This document shows positions 16,063 through 24,338 of a DNA stretch of 64,000 bases, piece after piece; positions within the stretch are counted from its first letter, which is position 1; each line of letters begins with the position of its first letter. The position numbers and the translations under genes are program-made. The notes beneath the pieces were generated by a model. It did not search any database. It was not told where the DNA came from and saw only the letters and a program-made list of their open reading frames with translations. Source of the DNA: Bacillus_BU sp051233475 (GTDB taxonomy: Bacteria > Bacillota > Bacilli > Bacillales > Cytobacillaceae); assembly GCF_051233475.1 (NCBI RefSeq), contig NZ_JBKFGH010000006.1, positions 247,993 to 311,992 on the forward strand, read 5' to 3'.

Positions 16063-17340
16063 ATGGTAGCCGATAACGGTTCTGATCATAAAAATAAAGA
16101 AGGTAAACATGACGTTCTTAAATCAACTCAAACAGTCATTCATAGAGCTCTAGAAAAATTGGGATACCCAATAGAGGTTTATGAGCTTCTTAAAGAACCT
16201 TTGCGTATGTTGACAGTGAAAATTCCCATTCGGATGGATGATGGCTCTGTAAAGATTTTCACCGGATATCGTGCTCAGCATAATGATGCAGTGGGGCCGA
16301 CTAAAGGGGGGATTCGGTTTCATCCGAATGTTTCAGAAAAAGAAGTGAAGGCGCTATCCATTTGGATGAGTTTGAAATGCGGAATAGTCGATCTCCCATA
16401 TGGAGGGGGAAAAGGCGGAATTGTTTGTGATCCCAGAGATATGTCTTTTAGAGAATTGGAACGATTAAGCCGCGGGTATGTAAGAGCGATCAGTCAAATT
16501 GTTGGACCGACAAAGGATATTCCAGCTCCAGATGTTTTTACAAATTCACAAATAATGGCCTGGATGATGGATGAATATAGTCGAATTGATGAGTTCAATT
16601 CTCCTGGCTTTATTACGGGCAAGCCCTTGGTTTTAGGGGGCTCACATGGCAGAGAATCCGCGACTGCCAAAGGAGTGACCATTTGTATCCGTGAAGCAGC
16701 AGCGAAGAAAGGAATCAATCTTCAAGGTGCTCGTGTTGTGGTGCAAGGCTTCGGTAATGCAGGAAGTTACTTATCAAAATTTATGCATGATGCTGGCGCA
16801 AAGGTAATTGGTATTTCCGATGCCTATGGCGGCCTTCATGATCCAAAGGGATTAGATATTGATTATTTACTTGATCGGCGCGATAGCTTTGGAACGGTGA
16901 CAAAATTATTTAACAATACGATAACGAATAAGGAATTGCTCGAGTTGGATTGCGATATTCTTGTCCCAGCCGCGATTGAAAATCAAATCACTGCTGAAAA
17001 TGCCCATAAAATAAGAGCCAGCATCATTGTTGAAGCAGCTAATGGTCCAACAACATTGGAGGCAACGCAAATCTTATCAGACCGGGACATATTAGTCGTC
17101 CCTGATGTACTAGCTTCTGCAGGCGGAGTGACCGTTTCTTATTTTGAGTGGGTTCAAAATAATCAAGGCTATTATTGGTCGGAGGAAGAAGTCGAAGAAA
17201 AACTTGAAAAAGTTATGGTGAAGGCCTTTAATAATATATATCAAACGGCTCAAACCCGGCGAGTCGATATGCGCTTAGCGGCCTACATGGTCGGCGTAAG
17301 AAAAATGGCTGAAGCCAGCAGATTCAGAGGCTGGATCTAA
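16063..17340 (+). CDS. gudB: NAD-specific glutamate dehydrogenase GudB
   Basis: It interconverts glutamate and 2-oxoglutarate plus ammonia, mainly in the catabolic direction. The 425 residues show substrate lysines Lys81 (TKGGIR), Lys105 (MSLKCG) and catalytic Lys117 (PYGGGKGGIV), then the NAD fold VVVQGFGNAGSYL. The B. subtilis 168 laboratory gene is cryptic because three codons (VKA) are repeated. Here the segment KEVKALSIW has them once, so the enzyme should be active. The start follows TTAGGAGG. The 3' region carries four identical 122-bp repeats ahead of the terminator. Confidence 0.96.
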   Translation: MVADNGSDHKNKEGKHDVLKSTQTVIHRALEKLGYPIEVYELLKEPLRMLTVKIPIRMDDGSVKIFTGYRAQHNDAVGPTKGGIRFHPNVSEKEVKALSIWMSLKCGIVDLPYGGGKGGIVCDPRDMSFRELERLSRGYVRAISQIVGPTKDIPAPDVFTNSQIMAWMMDEYSRIDEFNSPGFITGKPLVLGGSHGRESATAKGVTICIREAAAKKGINLQGARVVVQGFGNAGSYLSKFMHDAGAKVIGISDAYGGLHDPKGLDIDYLLDRRDSFGTVTKLFNNTITNKELLELDCDILVPAAIENQITAENAHKIRASIIVEAANGPTTLEATQILSDRDILVVPDVLASAGGVTVSYFEWVQNNQGYYWSEEEVEEKLEKVMVKAFNNIYQTAQTRRVDMRLAAYMVGVRKMAEASRFRGWI

Positions 17341-17828
17341 GAAAAGCGGAAGCGGCTTGCCCAGGGGCGACAGGCTTAAGACGAGCCAGCCGAAAGGTGG
17401 GTTTTACCTTTTGGGTGGATTGGCTTAAGACCCCGAGCCCCTAGCCGCTAGAGCTGGACAGAGAAAAGCGGAAGCGGCTTGCCCAGGGGCGACAGGCTTA
17501 AGACGAGCCAGCCGAAAGGTGGGTTTTACCTTTTGGGTGGATTGGCTTAAGACCCCGAGCCCCTAGCCGCTAGAGCTGGACAGAGAAAAGCGGAAGCGGC
17601 TTGCCCAGGGGCGACAGGCTTAAGACGAGCCAGCCGAAAGGTGGGTTTTACCTTTTGGGTGGATTGGCTTAAGACCCCGAGCCCCTAGCCGCTAGAGCTG
17701 GACAGAGAAAAGCGGAAGCGGCTTGCCCAGGGGCGACAGGCTTAAGACGAGCCAGCCGAAAGGTGGGTTTTACCTTTTGGGTGGATTGGCTTAAGACCCC
17801 GAGCCCCTAGCCGCTAGAGCTGGATCTA
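17341..17828 (+). repeat. Repeat family B, four tandem identical 122-bp units
   Basis: Units begin at 17341, 17463, 17585 and 17707 with GAAAAGCGGAAGCGGCTTGC and end GCCGCTAGAGCTGGACAGA; the last ends CTGGATCTAA. I found no base difference among them except at that end, so amplification is recent. The gudB stop context CTGGATCTAA recurs at the right border, suggesting a duplicated target or homology-driven expansion. Each unit can fold back (AGCGGC/GCCGCT, AGGGGC/GCCCCT, CTTAAG pair, apex AAAGGT/ACCTTT). It lies inside the gudB 3' untranslated region. Confidence 0.95.
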
Positions 17829-17847
17829 AAACGTTGAATATTCAAAC

Positions 17848-17876
17848 AAAATCTCCTATCATTAGATGAGATTTTT
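17848..17876 (+). terminator. Intrinsic terminator of gudB
   Basis: Stem AAAATCTC/GAGATTTT (17848-17855 and 17868-17875) followed by T. It sits 500 nt from the gudB stop because the repeat array intervenes. Confidence 0.75.
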
Positions 17877-17925
17877 AATTACGATATCATTACATATAGA
17901 TCATCAAAGGAGATGAGTTGCGTTT

Positions 17926-18897
17926 ATGCAACATGAAGAAGTAATCGTAGTGGGGGCGGGTCCATGTGGATTGGCAGCGGCCATTGCAGTAAAAAATATC
18001 GGAGTAAATCCACTGGTGATTGAAAAGGCAAATGTCGTTAATTCAATTTATCACTATCCGACTCATCAAACTTTTTTTAGCACAAGCGAAAAACTTGAAA
18101 TTGGAGAGGTTCCCTTTATTACCGAAGATTATAAACCTAGGCGAAATCAAGCGTTGTCCTATTATCGAGAGGTGGCTATTCGGAAGGAACTGCGAATTAA
18201 CTCTTATGAAAAAGTTCTCGAAGTATTAAAACAAGGAGAAAAATTCCGTGTCATAACAACAAAACAAGAGTATTCAGCATCATTTATCATTATCGCGTCT
18301 GGATATTATGATAATCCAAACTATATGAATGTCCCTGGTGAAGACTTGCCAAAAGTTTCCCACTATTTTAAGGAAGCCCATCCCTATTTTGACAAGGATG
18401 TTCTTGTTGTCGGTGGAAAAAACTCCAGTGTGGATGCAGCGATTGAATTGGTGAAGGCAGGTGCGAGAGTAACCGTAATCTATCGGGGAAAAGAGTATTC
18501 TTCAAGTGTAAAACCATGGATCCTCCCGGAATTCGATTCATTAATTCGCAATGAAAAAATAAAGATGGTGTTTAACGGAAATATAAAAGAAATATTTCCA
18601 GATAAGGTTATATACACTGTCGATAAACAAGAGAAAGAGATTAAAAATGATTTTGTGTTCGCGATGACGGGTTATCACCCTGACCATGGTTTTCTTCGAA
18701 AAATGGGAATTAACATTGAACAAGACTCCGGTCGTCCATTCTATAATGAAGAAACAATGGAAACCAATATTTCCGGAATTTTTATTGCGGGTGTAATTGC
18801 TGCAGGAAATAATGCCAATGAAATCTTTATTGAAAATGGTCGTTTTCACGGGCAGCAAATAGCAGATGCAATTAAAACTAGAAAAAAGACTCTTTGA
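17926..18897 (+). CDS. ypdA: Bacillithiol disulfide reductase YpdA (Bdr)
   Basis: A 323-residue FAD/NAD(P)H thioredoxin-reductase-like protein that reduces oxidised bacillithiol. The FAD-binding motif GAGPCGLAAA carries Cys14, the conserved cysteine of this family. A second nucleotide motif VVGGKNSSVDAAIEL lies near 163-177, and the C-terminal FAD contact IFIAGVIAAGNNANE follows. No CxxC pair is present, as expected for YpdA. It is preceded by AAAGGAGATGAG. The bacillithiol synthesis genes bshB1 and bshA are also in this window. Confidence 0.94.
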   Translation: MQHEEVIVVGAGPCGLAAAIAVKNIGVNPLVIEKANVVNSIYHYPTHQTFFSTSEKLEIGEVPFITEDYKPRRNQALSYYREVAIRKELRINSYEKVLEVLKQGEKFRVITTKQEYSASFIIIASGYYDNPNYMNVPGEDLPKVSHYFKEAHPYFDKDVLVVGGKNSSVDAAIELVKAGARVTVIYRGKEYSSSVKPWILPEFDSLIRNEKIKMVFNGNIKEIFPDKVIYTVDKQEKEIKNDFVFAMTGYHPDHGFLRKMGINIEQDSGRPFYNEETMETNISGIFIAGVIAAGNNANEIFIENGRFHGQQIADAIKTRKKTL

Positions 18898-19000
18898 TAA
18901 TCTTTATTTGGTGTGTTTTGGCTAGAATCCAAAAAGAAGTAATGTTCAATCTTAATCATCCATGATACGATGAAAGAAATTGTTTGAAATGAGGATTCAA

Positions 19001-19696
19001 ATGCTGGGGATTTTATCTGCTGGGATAGCGCCAGGTCTAGCTTTATTAGTTTATTTTTATTTAAAAGACCAATATGGTTCTGAGCCAATTTCGGTTGTGT
19101 TTAAAACATTTTTATTTGGTGCCATTCTTGTATTTCCGATTGCATTTATACAATATGTTTTTGAAACGGAAAATCTTGGTCAATCAGGGATGATACATGC
19201 TTTTGTTTTAACAGGATTTTTAGAAGAGTTTGTAAAATGGTTTGTGTTAATCTATACAGTATACCAGCATGTTGCCTTTGATGAACCGTATGACGGAATT
19301 GTTTATGGAGCAGCTGTTTCTTTAGGATTCGCAACTGCTGAAAATATTCTTTTCTTGTTCGCAAATGGCTTAGAACACGCCATTGGTCGTGCGTTTTTAC
19401 CTGTTTCAAGCCATGCATTATTTGGTGTAATTATGGGATTTTATATTGGTAAAAGTAAATTTATGACAATATCAAAACGGAAATGGTTATCCCTTTCATT
19501 GATTCTCCCTTTTATTTTGCATGGGATCTATGATTATATATTGTTAAACGAACAAAAATGGGCGATGATGATTCTGCCGTTTATGTTGTTTCTATGGTGG
19601 TTGGGGATAAGAAAAGTAAAAAGGGCTCGCTATTTAAGTGCCATTCACTACGAAAGCAAGTTTAATATCGAAAAAACGAGACTTTCTACAAAATAA
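19001..19696 (+). CDS. prsW: Intramembrane glutamic protease PrsW
   Basis: A 231-residue polytopic membrane protease which in B. subtilis makes the first cut in the anti-sigma factor RsiW, releasing SigW. The catalytic pair Glu75-Glu76 lies in TGFLEEFVKW, with the conserved motif DEPYDGIVYGAAVSLGFATAENILF and a C-terminal histidine in LHGIYDY. Upstream in-frame starts exist (18980, 18989). The ATG at 19001 was chosen because GAGG precedes it, and MLGILSAGIAPG matches the family N-terminus. It is separated from ypdA by about 100 nt. Confidence 0.94.
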   Translation: MLGILSAGIAPGLALLVYFYLKDQYGSEPISVVFKTFLFGAILVFPIAFIQYVFETENLGQSGMIHAFVLTGFLEEFVKWFVLIYTVYQHVAFDEPYDGIVYGAAVSLGFATAENILFLFANGLEHAIGRAFLPVSSHALFGVIMGFYIGKSKFMTISKRKWLSLSLILPFILHGIYDYILLNEQKWAMMILPFMLFLWWLGIRKVKRARYLSAIHYESKFNIEKTRLSTK

Positions 19697-19710
19697 ACCT
19701 GAAAAACTAC

Positions 19711-19747
19711 AAAAAAGGATTGGTCATTTGCAGACCAGTCCTTTTTT
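19711..19747 (+). terminator. Intrinsic terminator of prsW
   Basis: A 15-bp stem AAAAAAGGATTGGTC/GACCAGTCCTTTTTT (one G-U pair), with the T-run in the right arm. Confidence 0.92.
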
Positions 19748-19783
19748 GTGCTCTTTTTCATAAAATAACTTATTATAGTTTTT

Positions 19784-19813
19784 TGCATAAAAACCCAGTC
19801 TCTACGGAAACTA
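19784..19813 (+). promoter_or_regulatory. Possible SigG promoter of sleB
   Basis: TGCATA (19784-19789) and GAAACTA (19807-19813) with a 17-nt spacer resemble the SigG pattern TGAATA - CATACTA (5 of 6 and 5 of 7). sleB is forespore-expressed in B. subtilis. This is a weak match and inferential. Confidence 0.35.
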
Positions 19814-19849
19814 CATCTAAGAAATGATTATCATCTGGGGGTAACTTCA

Positions 19850-20980
19850 ATGAGAATTAAATGGTTTCCGATAAAGTATTTGGTTCTGGTTTTATTTTTC
19901 AGTCAAATAATATCCTTTTATGGAACTGAAAGAAAGGTACAGGCATTCTCAAATCAAGTTATTCAGCATGGTGCGGTGGGGGAAGATGTAATCGAACTAC
20001 AATCGAGACTTCAATATATTGGGTTTTATAATGGGAAAATTGATGGAGTTTTTGATTGGAGAACGTATTGGGCCTTAAGAAACTTCCAATATGAATTTGG
20101 ATTACCGATTGATGGTTTAGCTGGCCAAAAGACGAAGGCAAAGCTTGTTAAAGCCACTAAATATCATAAACAATATGTTCAAAAGCAAATAGGGAAAGGA
20201 AATAAGTTCACTCATTATGGCGGGATGGATTTAAACAAACAATCAGCACCTGCTAAACAAAAAGCACCTGCACAATCAAAAACACAAGCGCCGGCAAAGC
20301 CAAAAACACAAGCACAAACAAATCCAAAAACGCAAACGCCTGCAAAGTCAAAAACGCAAGCTCAAACAAATCCAAAAAAGCCAACGCCGGCAAAGCCAAA
20401 AACGCAAGCTCAAACAAATCCAAAAACACAAGCACCGGCAAAGTCAAAAACGCAAACAAATCCAAAAACACAAGCACCGGCAAAGCCAAAAATGCAAACA
20501 AATCCGAGAACACAATCACCTGCAACACCAAGAACACAAGCAATAGCGCCAGCTCCAGCGAAGCCAAAAACGCAAGCTCAGACACCACAAAAAAAACCAA
20601 CAGCAACCAATACTCCAAATGGATTTTCACAAAATGACATCAAGCTGTTAGCAAATGCTGTTTACGGGGAGTCAAGGGGAGAGCCTTACATCGGACAAGT
20701 TGCAGTTGCGGCGGTTATCCTTAATCGGATTAATAGCAGCAACTTTCCAAATACAGTTTCAGGGGTTATTTTTGAACCTGGTGCATTTACTGCTGTGGCA
20801 GATGGACAAATTTGGCTCACTCCAAATGAAAACGCCAAAAAAGCCGTGTTAGACGCCTTAAATGGCTGGGACCCTACTGGAGAAGCTATTTATTATTTTA
20901 ATCCGGACACTGCGACAAATGGCTGGATCTGGTCTAGACCGCAAATTAAGAAAATCGGGAAACACATATTTTGTAAATAG
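19850..20980 (+). CDS. sleB: Spore cortex-lytic enzyme SleB with an expanded linker
   Basis: A lytic transglycosylase that breaks down spore cortex at germination. The 376 residues show a signal peptide (about 1-32), a peptidoglycan-binding domain (about 36-102: GAVGEDVIELQSRLQYIGFY), a low-complexity Pro/Lys/Thr/Gln/Ala linker (about 131-257) built from short repeats such as PAKPKTQAQTNPKTQ, and the catalytic SleB domain (about 259-376) with the likely catalytic Glu274 in YGESRGEPY. B. subtilis SleB is about 305 residues, so the linker accounts for the extra length. It is followed at 14 nt by ypeB, needed for its localisation and control. Confidence 0.95.
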   Translation: MRIKWFPIKYLVLVLFFSQIISFYGTERKVQAFSNQVIQHGAVGEDVIELQSRLQYIGFYNGKIDGVFDWRTYWALRNFQYEFGLPIDGLAGQKTKAKLVKATKYHKQYVQKQIGKGNKFTHYGGMDLNKQSAPAKQKAPAQSKTQAPAKPKTQAQTNPKTQTPAKSKTQAQTNPKKPTPAKPKTQAQTNPKTQAPAKSKTQTNPKTQAPAKPKMQTNPRTQSPATPRTQAIAPAPAKPKTQAQTPQKKPTATNTPNGFSQNDIKLLANAVYGESRGEPYIGQVAVAAVILNRINSSNFPNTVSGVIFEPGAFTAVADGQIWLTPNENAKKAVLDALNGWDPTGEAIYYFNPDTATNGWIWSRPQIKKIGKHIFCK

Positions 20981-20994
20981 CGAGGTGAATTAAT

Positions 20995-22344
20995 TTGCTT
21001 AGAGGAATTATGATAACAGTACTTACATTAGGTGTAGCTGGAACAGCGTATTGGGGCTATCAAGAGCACCGAGAAAAAAATGCAATTCTTATTAATGCGG
21101 AAAATAATTATCAGAGGGCTTTCCATGAACTAGTGTATAATGTCGACCTCTTACATGATAAGATTGGTACTACCTTAGCAATGAATTCAAGGAGCTCACT
21201 CTCTCCAGCCTTAGCTGAAGTATGGCGGTTAACTTCTCAAGCTCATAATGATGTTGGACAATTGCCGTTAACTCTTCTTCCATTCAATAAAACAGAAGAA
21301 TTTTTAGCTAAGATAGGTGATTTTAGTTATCAAACGGCGGTAAGAGATTTAGATAAACAACCGCTAAATGATAAAGAATATGCGGCCTTGCAAGGTTTAT
21401 ACAAACAGTCAGCCGACATTCAGTCTGAATTAAGGAAAGTCCAACACCTCGTTCTTAAAAACAATTTGCGTTGGATGGATGTGGAAATGGCGTTAGCCAC
21501 TGGAAAAGAGAATGCAGATAATACGATCATTGATGGCTTTAAGACAGTTGAAAAAACAGTTGAAGGGTACTCAGAAACTGATTTTGGACCAGCCTTTATC
21601 AATATGGATAAAAAGGATGAGAACTATAAATATTTAGCTGGGAAAAATGTATCAAAACAAGAAGCCATTCGAACAGCAAAAAAATATGCAGCCCTAGGGA
21701 ATAACGTAAAAGTACAGGTAGAAAGCAGCGGTAAGGACTCTGATTACGGATTTTACAGTGTTTCTCTTTTAGAAAAACGATCTGGCCAAGAAGCAAATAT
21801 GGATATTACTAAAAAAGGCGGTTACCCGATTTGGTTTATCTTATCAAGAGACGTTAATGCACAAAAAATCAGTTTAAATGATGCAACCAATAAAGCCATT
21901 GAATTTTTAAAACAAAATGGATTTAAGAACTTAGATTTATTTGAAAGCTCACAATACGATAATATTGGTGTGTTTACATTTGTTTCAAGCGAACAGGATA
22001 TTCGAATCTATCCGGATGCAATTAAGGTAAAAGTAGCTTTGGATAATGGTCAGTTATTAGGTTTTTCAGCAAATGATTATTTAAAATCACATCATACGAG
22101 AGAAATTCCAAAACCAGCTATTACGAAGGATCAAGCCCAAGCAAAAATGAATCCGAATTTAAAGGTGATGGAAAATCGCTTAGCTGTCATTTTGAATGAT
22201 GTTAAACAAGAGGTTTTATGCTATGAATTTTTAGGAACACTTGGGGAGGATACGTACCGAATCTATATAAATGCAGAGAATGGTATGGAAGAAAAGGTAG
22301 AAAAGCTGGAAAATGCCGAACCAATTTATGAAGATGTTGTATAG
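20995..22344 (+). CDS. ypeB: Germination protein YpeB
   Basis: A 449-residue protein that holds SleB inactive and stable in the dormant spore. It has an uncleaved N-terminal membrane helix (about 3-20), a helical N-terminal domain, and three C-terminal PepSY-type segments (for example KQEAIRTAKKYAALG, LNDATNKAIEFLKQNG, ITKDQAQAKM). The start is TTG, with GAGGTGA upstream and 14 nt after sleB, forming the two-gene sleB-ypeB operon. Length matches B. subtilis (about 450). Confidence 0.95.
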   Translation: MLRGIMITVLTLGVAGTAYWGYQEHREKNAILINAENNYQRAFHELVYNVDLLHDKIGTTLAMNSRSSLSPALAEVWRLTSQAHNDVGQLPLTLLPFNKTEEFLAKIGDFSYQTAVRDLDKQPLNDKEYAALQGLYKQSADIQSELRKVQHLVLKNNLRWMDVEMALATGKENADNTIIDGFKTVEKTVEGYSETDFGPAFINMDKKDENYKYLAGKNVSKQEAIRTAKKYAALGNNVKVQVESSGKDSDYGFYSVSLLEKRSGQEANMDITKKGGYPIWFILSRDVNAQKISLNDATNKAIEFLKQNGFKNLDLFESSQYDNIGVFTFVSSEQDIRIYPDAIKVKVALDNGQLLGFSANDYLKSHHTREIPKPAITKDQAQAKMNPNLKVMENRLAVILNDVKQEVLCYEFLGTLGEDTYRIYINAENGMEEKVEKLENAEPIYEDVV

Positions 22345-22374
22345 GAAAAGCTCTAGCTGCTTTTCCTTTTTTTT
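22344..22374 (+). terminator. Intrinsic terminator of sleB-ypeB
   Basis: Stem GGAAAAGC/GCTTTTCC (22344-22351 and 22359-22366) followed by eight T. It begins at the last base of the ypeB stop. Confidence 0.92.
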
Positions 22375-22444
22375 GTTTTTAGGAATAAAAGATTAGAAAA
22401 GATTAACAATAGTAGTATGAATCTGAAATAAGTGGTGAGGATAT

Positions 22445-22624
22445 GTGAAAACATTTGAGAGAATTTTAATGAAGATTGTCTTGATCCAGTTTATTATATT
22501 AGTTTTTAGCCAGTTTTTTTTTCATAAAATTGAAGTATTGCCTGAACTACAGCAACTTGCTCGTTATGAGGGTGTGACGGAAGATAATTTTTCGCAAATA
22601 CTGGAAACCTTTAATGGTAGGTAA
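22445..22624 (+). CDS. ypfB: YpfB family small membrane protein (DUF5359)
   Basis: A 59-residue protein starting at GTG (MKTFERILMKIVLI), with one membrane helix (about 8-28) and a C-terminal part containing YEGVTEDNFSQILETF. Both length and motif resemble B. subtilis YpfB (MKTFER..., YEGVTRENF). GTGGTGAGG lies upstream. In B. subtilis ypfA (motI) lies between ypeB and this gene; here only a terminator separates them. Function is unknown. Confidence 0.85.
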   Translation: MKTFERILMKIVLIQFIILVFSQFFFHKIEVLPELQQLARYEGVTEDNFSQILETFNGR

Positions 22625-22629
22625 AAAGT

Positions 22630-22667
22630 AGCATGAGTTGTTATGCCCAACCCATGCTTTCTTTTTT
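22630..22667 (+). terminator. Intrinsic terminator of ypfB
   Basis: Stem AGCATGAGTTG/CAACCCATGCT (22630-22640 and 22648-22658; one mismatch) followed by TTCTTTTTT. Confidence 0.88.
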
Positions 22668-22671
22668 GATA

Positions 22672-22841
22672 GGCTTTGTTAAAGAACAATATGATTTAGA
22701 GCACTCTGTTGATCTTCGCTGCAGGTGCGAGACTCCTGCGGGAGAAGGTGTCACGGGAGACCCCACAGGCGCTAAAGCGCCGAGGAGGCTCCCGGACTCC
22801 CCCGCTGGGTTGCTGAGCACCTGGAGCGGAAATCAACAGCC
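22672..22841 (+). repeat. Repeat family A, copy upstream of cmk
   Basis: It begins GGCTTTGTTAAAGAACAA and runs through the GC-rich core (GGTGCGAGACTCCTGCGGGA ... GGAGGCTCCCGGACTCC) to GAAATCAACAGCC. The distal TTTAACAAAG end is missing. It occupies most of the ypfB-cmk gap and ends about 95 nt before the cmk start, so it may lie in the cmk 5' region. Any reading frame through it into cmk is an artefact. Confidence 0.9.
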
Positions 22842-22935
22842 TAATGAAAAAAGATATAAATATCATAGAAATAAACTAATTTGTGTTAAAATATATAAGT
22901 GTATATTTCAATTGATACATCTTCATGGAGGAATT

Positions 22936-23610
22936 ATGAAAAAAAAGATTTCCATTGCAATTGATGGACCTGCAGCAGCAGGAAAAAGCACAGTTGCAAA
23001 AATTGTAGCAGAAAAACTATCGTATCTTTACATTGATACTGGCGCAATGTATCGCGCTTTAACCTTGAAAGCGATTCAAGAAAAACTTGATTTACAAGAT
23101 GAAGAGCCATTATTGAACAGTTTAAATGATGCTAAAATCATCTTACTGCCAAGTGAAAAAGGGCAGCTCGTTTTTCTTAATGACCTAAATGTTACGGATG
23201 ATGTGCGAACCGCAGAAGTAACCAATTCTGTTTCGCTTGTGGCCAAACATCCCCTTGTCCGTAAAGAAATGGTTGCAAGACAGAAACAGCTTGCTGCCGG
23301 TGGCGGTGTCGTAATGGATGGAAGGGATATTGGCACTCACGTTCTCCCCGAAGCCGAAGTGAAAATTTTCTTACTAGCCAGTGTAGAAGAAAGAGCGATC
23401 CGCCGTCATAACGAAAATCTCCTTAAGGGGTTTTCTTCCAATTTAGAACAATTAAAAGAGGAAATCGCATTAAGGGACAAACTTGACTCAGAGCGTGCTG
23501 CCTCCCCTTTAAAAAAGGCAGATGACGCGATTGAATTGGACACTACATCCCTTTCAATCAATGAAGTAGTTGAAAAAATCCTCTCATTTGCCTATGAAAG
23601 GATAGGATGA
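22936..23610 (+). CDS. cmk: Cytidylate kinase
   Basis: It phosphorylates CMP and dCMP with ATP. The 224 residues show the P-loop IDGPAAAGKST (about 8-18), the CMP-binding region YIDTGAMYRALT and DGRDIGTHVLP, and the lid arginines RRHNENLL. The start at 22936 follows GGAGGAATT and gives exactly the length of B. subtilis Cmk. Longer in-frame starts run into repeat DNA. It overlaps the next gene by 4 nt. Confidence 0.97.
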   Translation: MKKKISIAIDGPAAAGKSTVAKIVAEKLSYLYIDTGAMYRALTLKAIQEKLDLQDEEPLLNSLNDAKIILLPSEKGQLVFLNDLNVTDDVRTAEVTNSVSLVAKHPLVRKEMVARQKQLAAGGGVVMDGRDIGTHVLPEAEVKIFLLASVEERAIRRHNENLLKGFSSNLEQLKEEIALRDKLDSERAASPLKKADDAIELDTTSLSINEVVEKILSFAYERIG

Positions 23611-24194
23611 GCTTGACCTTTTACGGTTTTGCAAGATCTGTCTGTAATATCGTATTAGCCCCTATTTATCGTTTTGAGGTAATCGGTAGGGAGAACTTCC
23701 CTAGTGAGGGGGGCGTGTTATTATGTGCTAATCATATAGATGCCTTAGATCCGCCTGTTGTGGGCATTACCGCACCTCGGCCAGTTCACTTTATGGCAAA
23801 GGAAGAGTTGTTCAACGTTCCCGTTCTGGGGAAAATTATTAGCAACGTTCATGCATTTCCTGTTAAACGAGGGTTGAGTGATCGAGAGGCGTTAAGAAAA
23901 GGGCTTTCTGTTTTAAAAGAGGGGCATGTACTGGGGTTATTCCCAGAAGGGACGCGAAGTAAAACAGGGGAACTGGGGAAGGGTCTTGCTGGAGCTGGAT
24001 TTTTTGCTTTACGATCAAATGCAGTCGTCGTTCCATGTGCCATTATTGGGCCTTATAGACCCTTTAGAAAGTTAAAAGTAGTATATGGGAAACCTATTGA
24101 TTTAACGGAGGCCAAAAGTACTAAAATGTCGACAGAAGAAACGACAGAACTGATAATGGATGCTATCCGAAAGCTGATTAATACGTACAAATAG
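23607..24194 (+). CDS. 1-acyl-sn-glycerol-3-phosphate acyltransferase (PlsC family)
   Basis: A 195-residue membrane-associated acyltransferase of phospholipid synthesis. It has the catalytic HxxxxD box NHIDALD (near 43-49), FPVKRG, the substrate motif FPEGTRSKTGELGKG and a late VVPCAIIGP. It overlaps cmk by 4 nt. The gene is frequent here in Bacillaceae, though B. subtilis keeps its main plsC (yhdO) elsewhere, so this may be a second copy in the genome. Confidence 0.9.
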   Translation: MSLTFYGFARSVCNIVLAPIYRFEVIGRENFPSEGGVLLCANHIDALDPPVVGITAPRPVHFMAKEELFNVPVLGKIISNVHAFPVKRGLSDREALRKGLSVLKEGHVLGLFPEGTRSKTGELGKGLAGAGFFALRSNAVVVPCAIIGPYRPFRKLKVVYGKPIDLTEAKSTKMSTEETTELIMDAIRKLINTYK

Positions 24195-24338
24195 GTGTTT
24201 CATGCTTGACAAAAGCTACTATTTATAAGAAGTTAGATAAAAGGGCTTTTTTCTGAAAATTTCAGCCTGATATTATGGTGATGATTTTGTCACATCATAT
24301 AAACTTTCAAGCAGTCATTGGATTAAGGAGGAGTACAT

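Noticed and set aside
22633..22935. N-terminal extension of cytidylate kinase
   Set aside because: The extra 101 codons translate a family A repeat. A good ribosome site and the family start are at 22936.
24206..24239. SigA promoter ahead of ypfD using TTGACA at 24206
   Set aside because: A perfect -35 is present, but no acceptable -10 lies 16-18 nt downstream.
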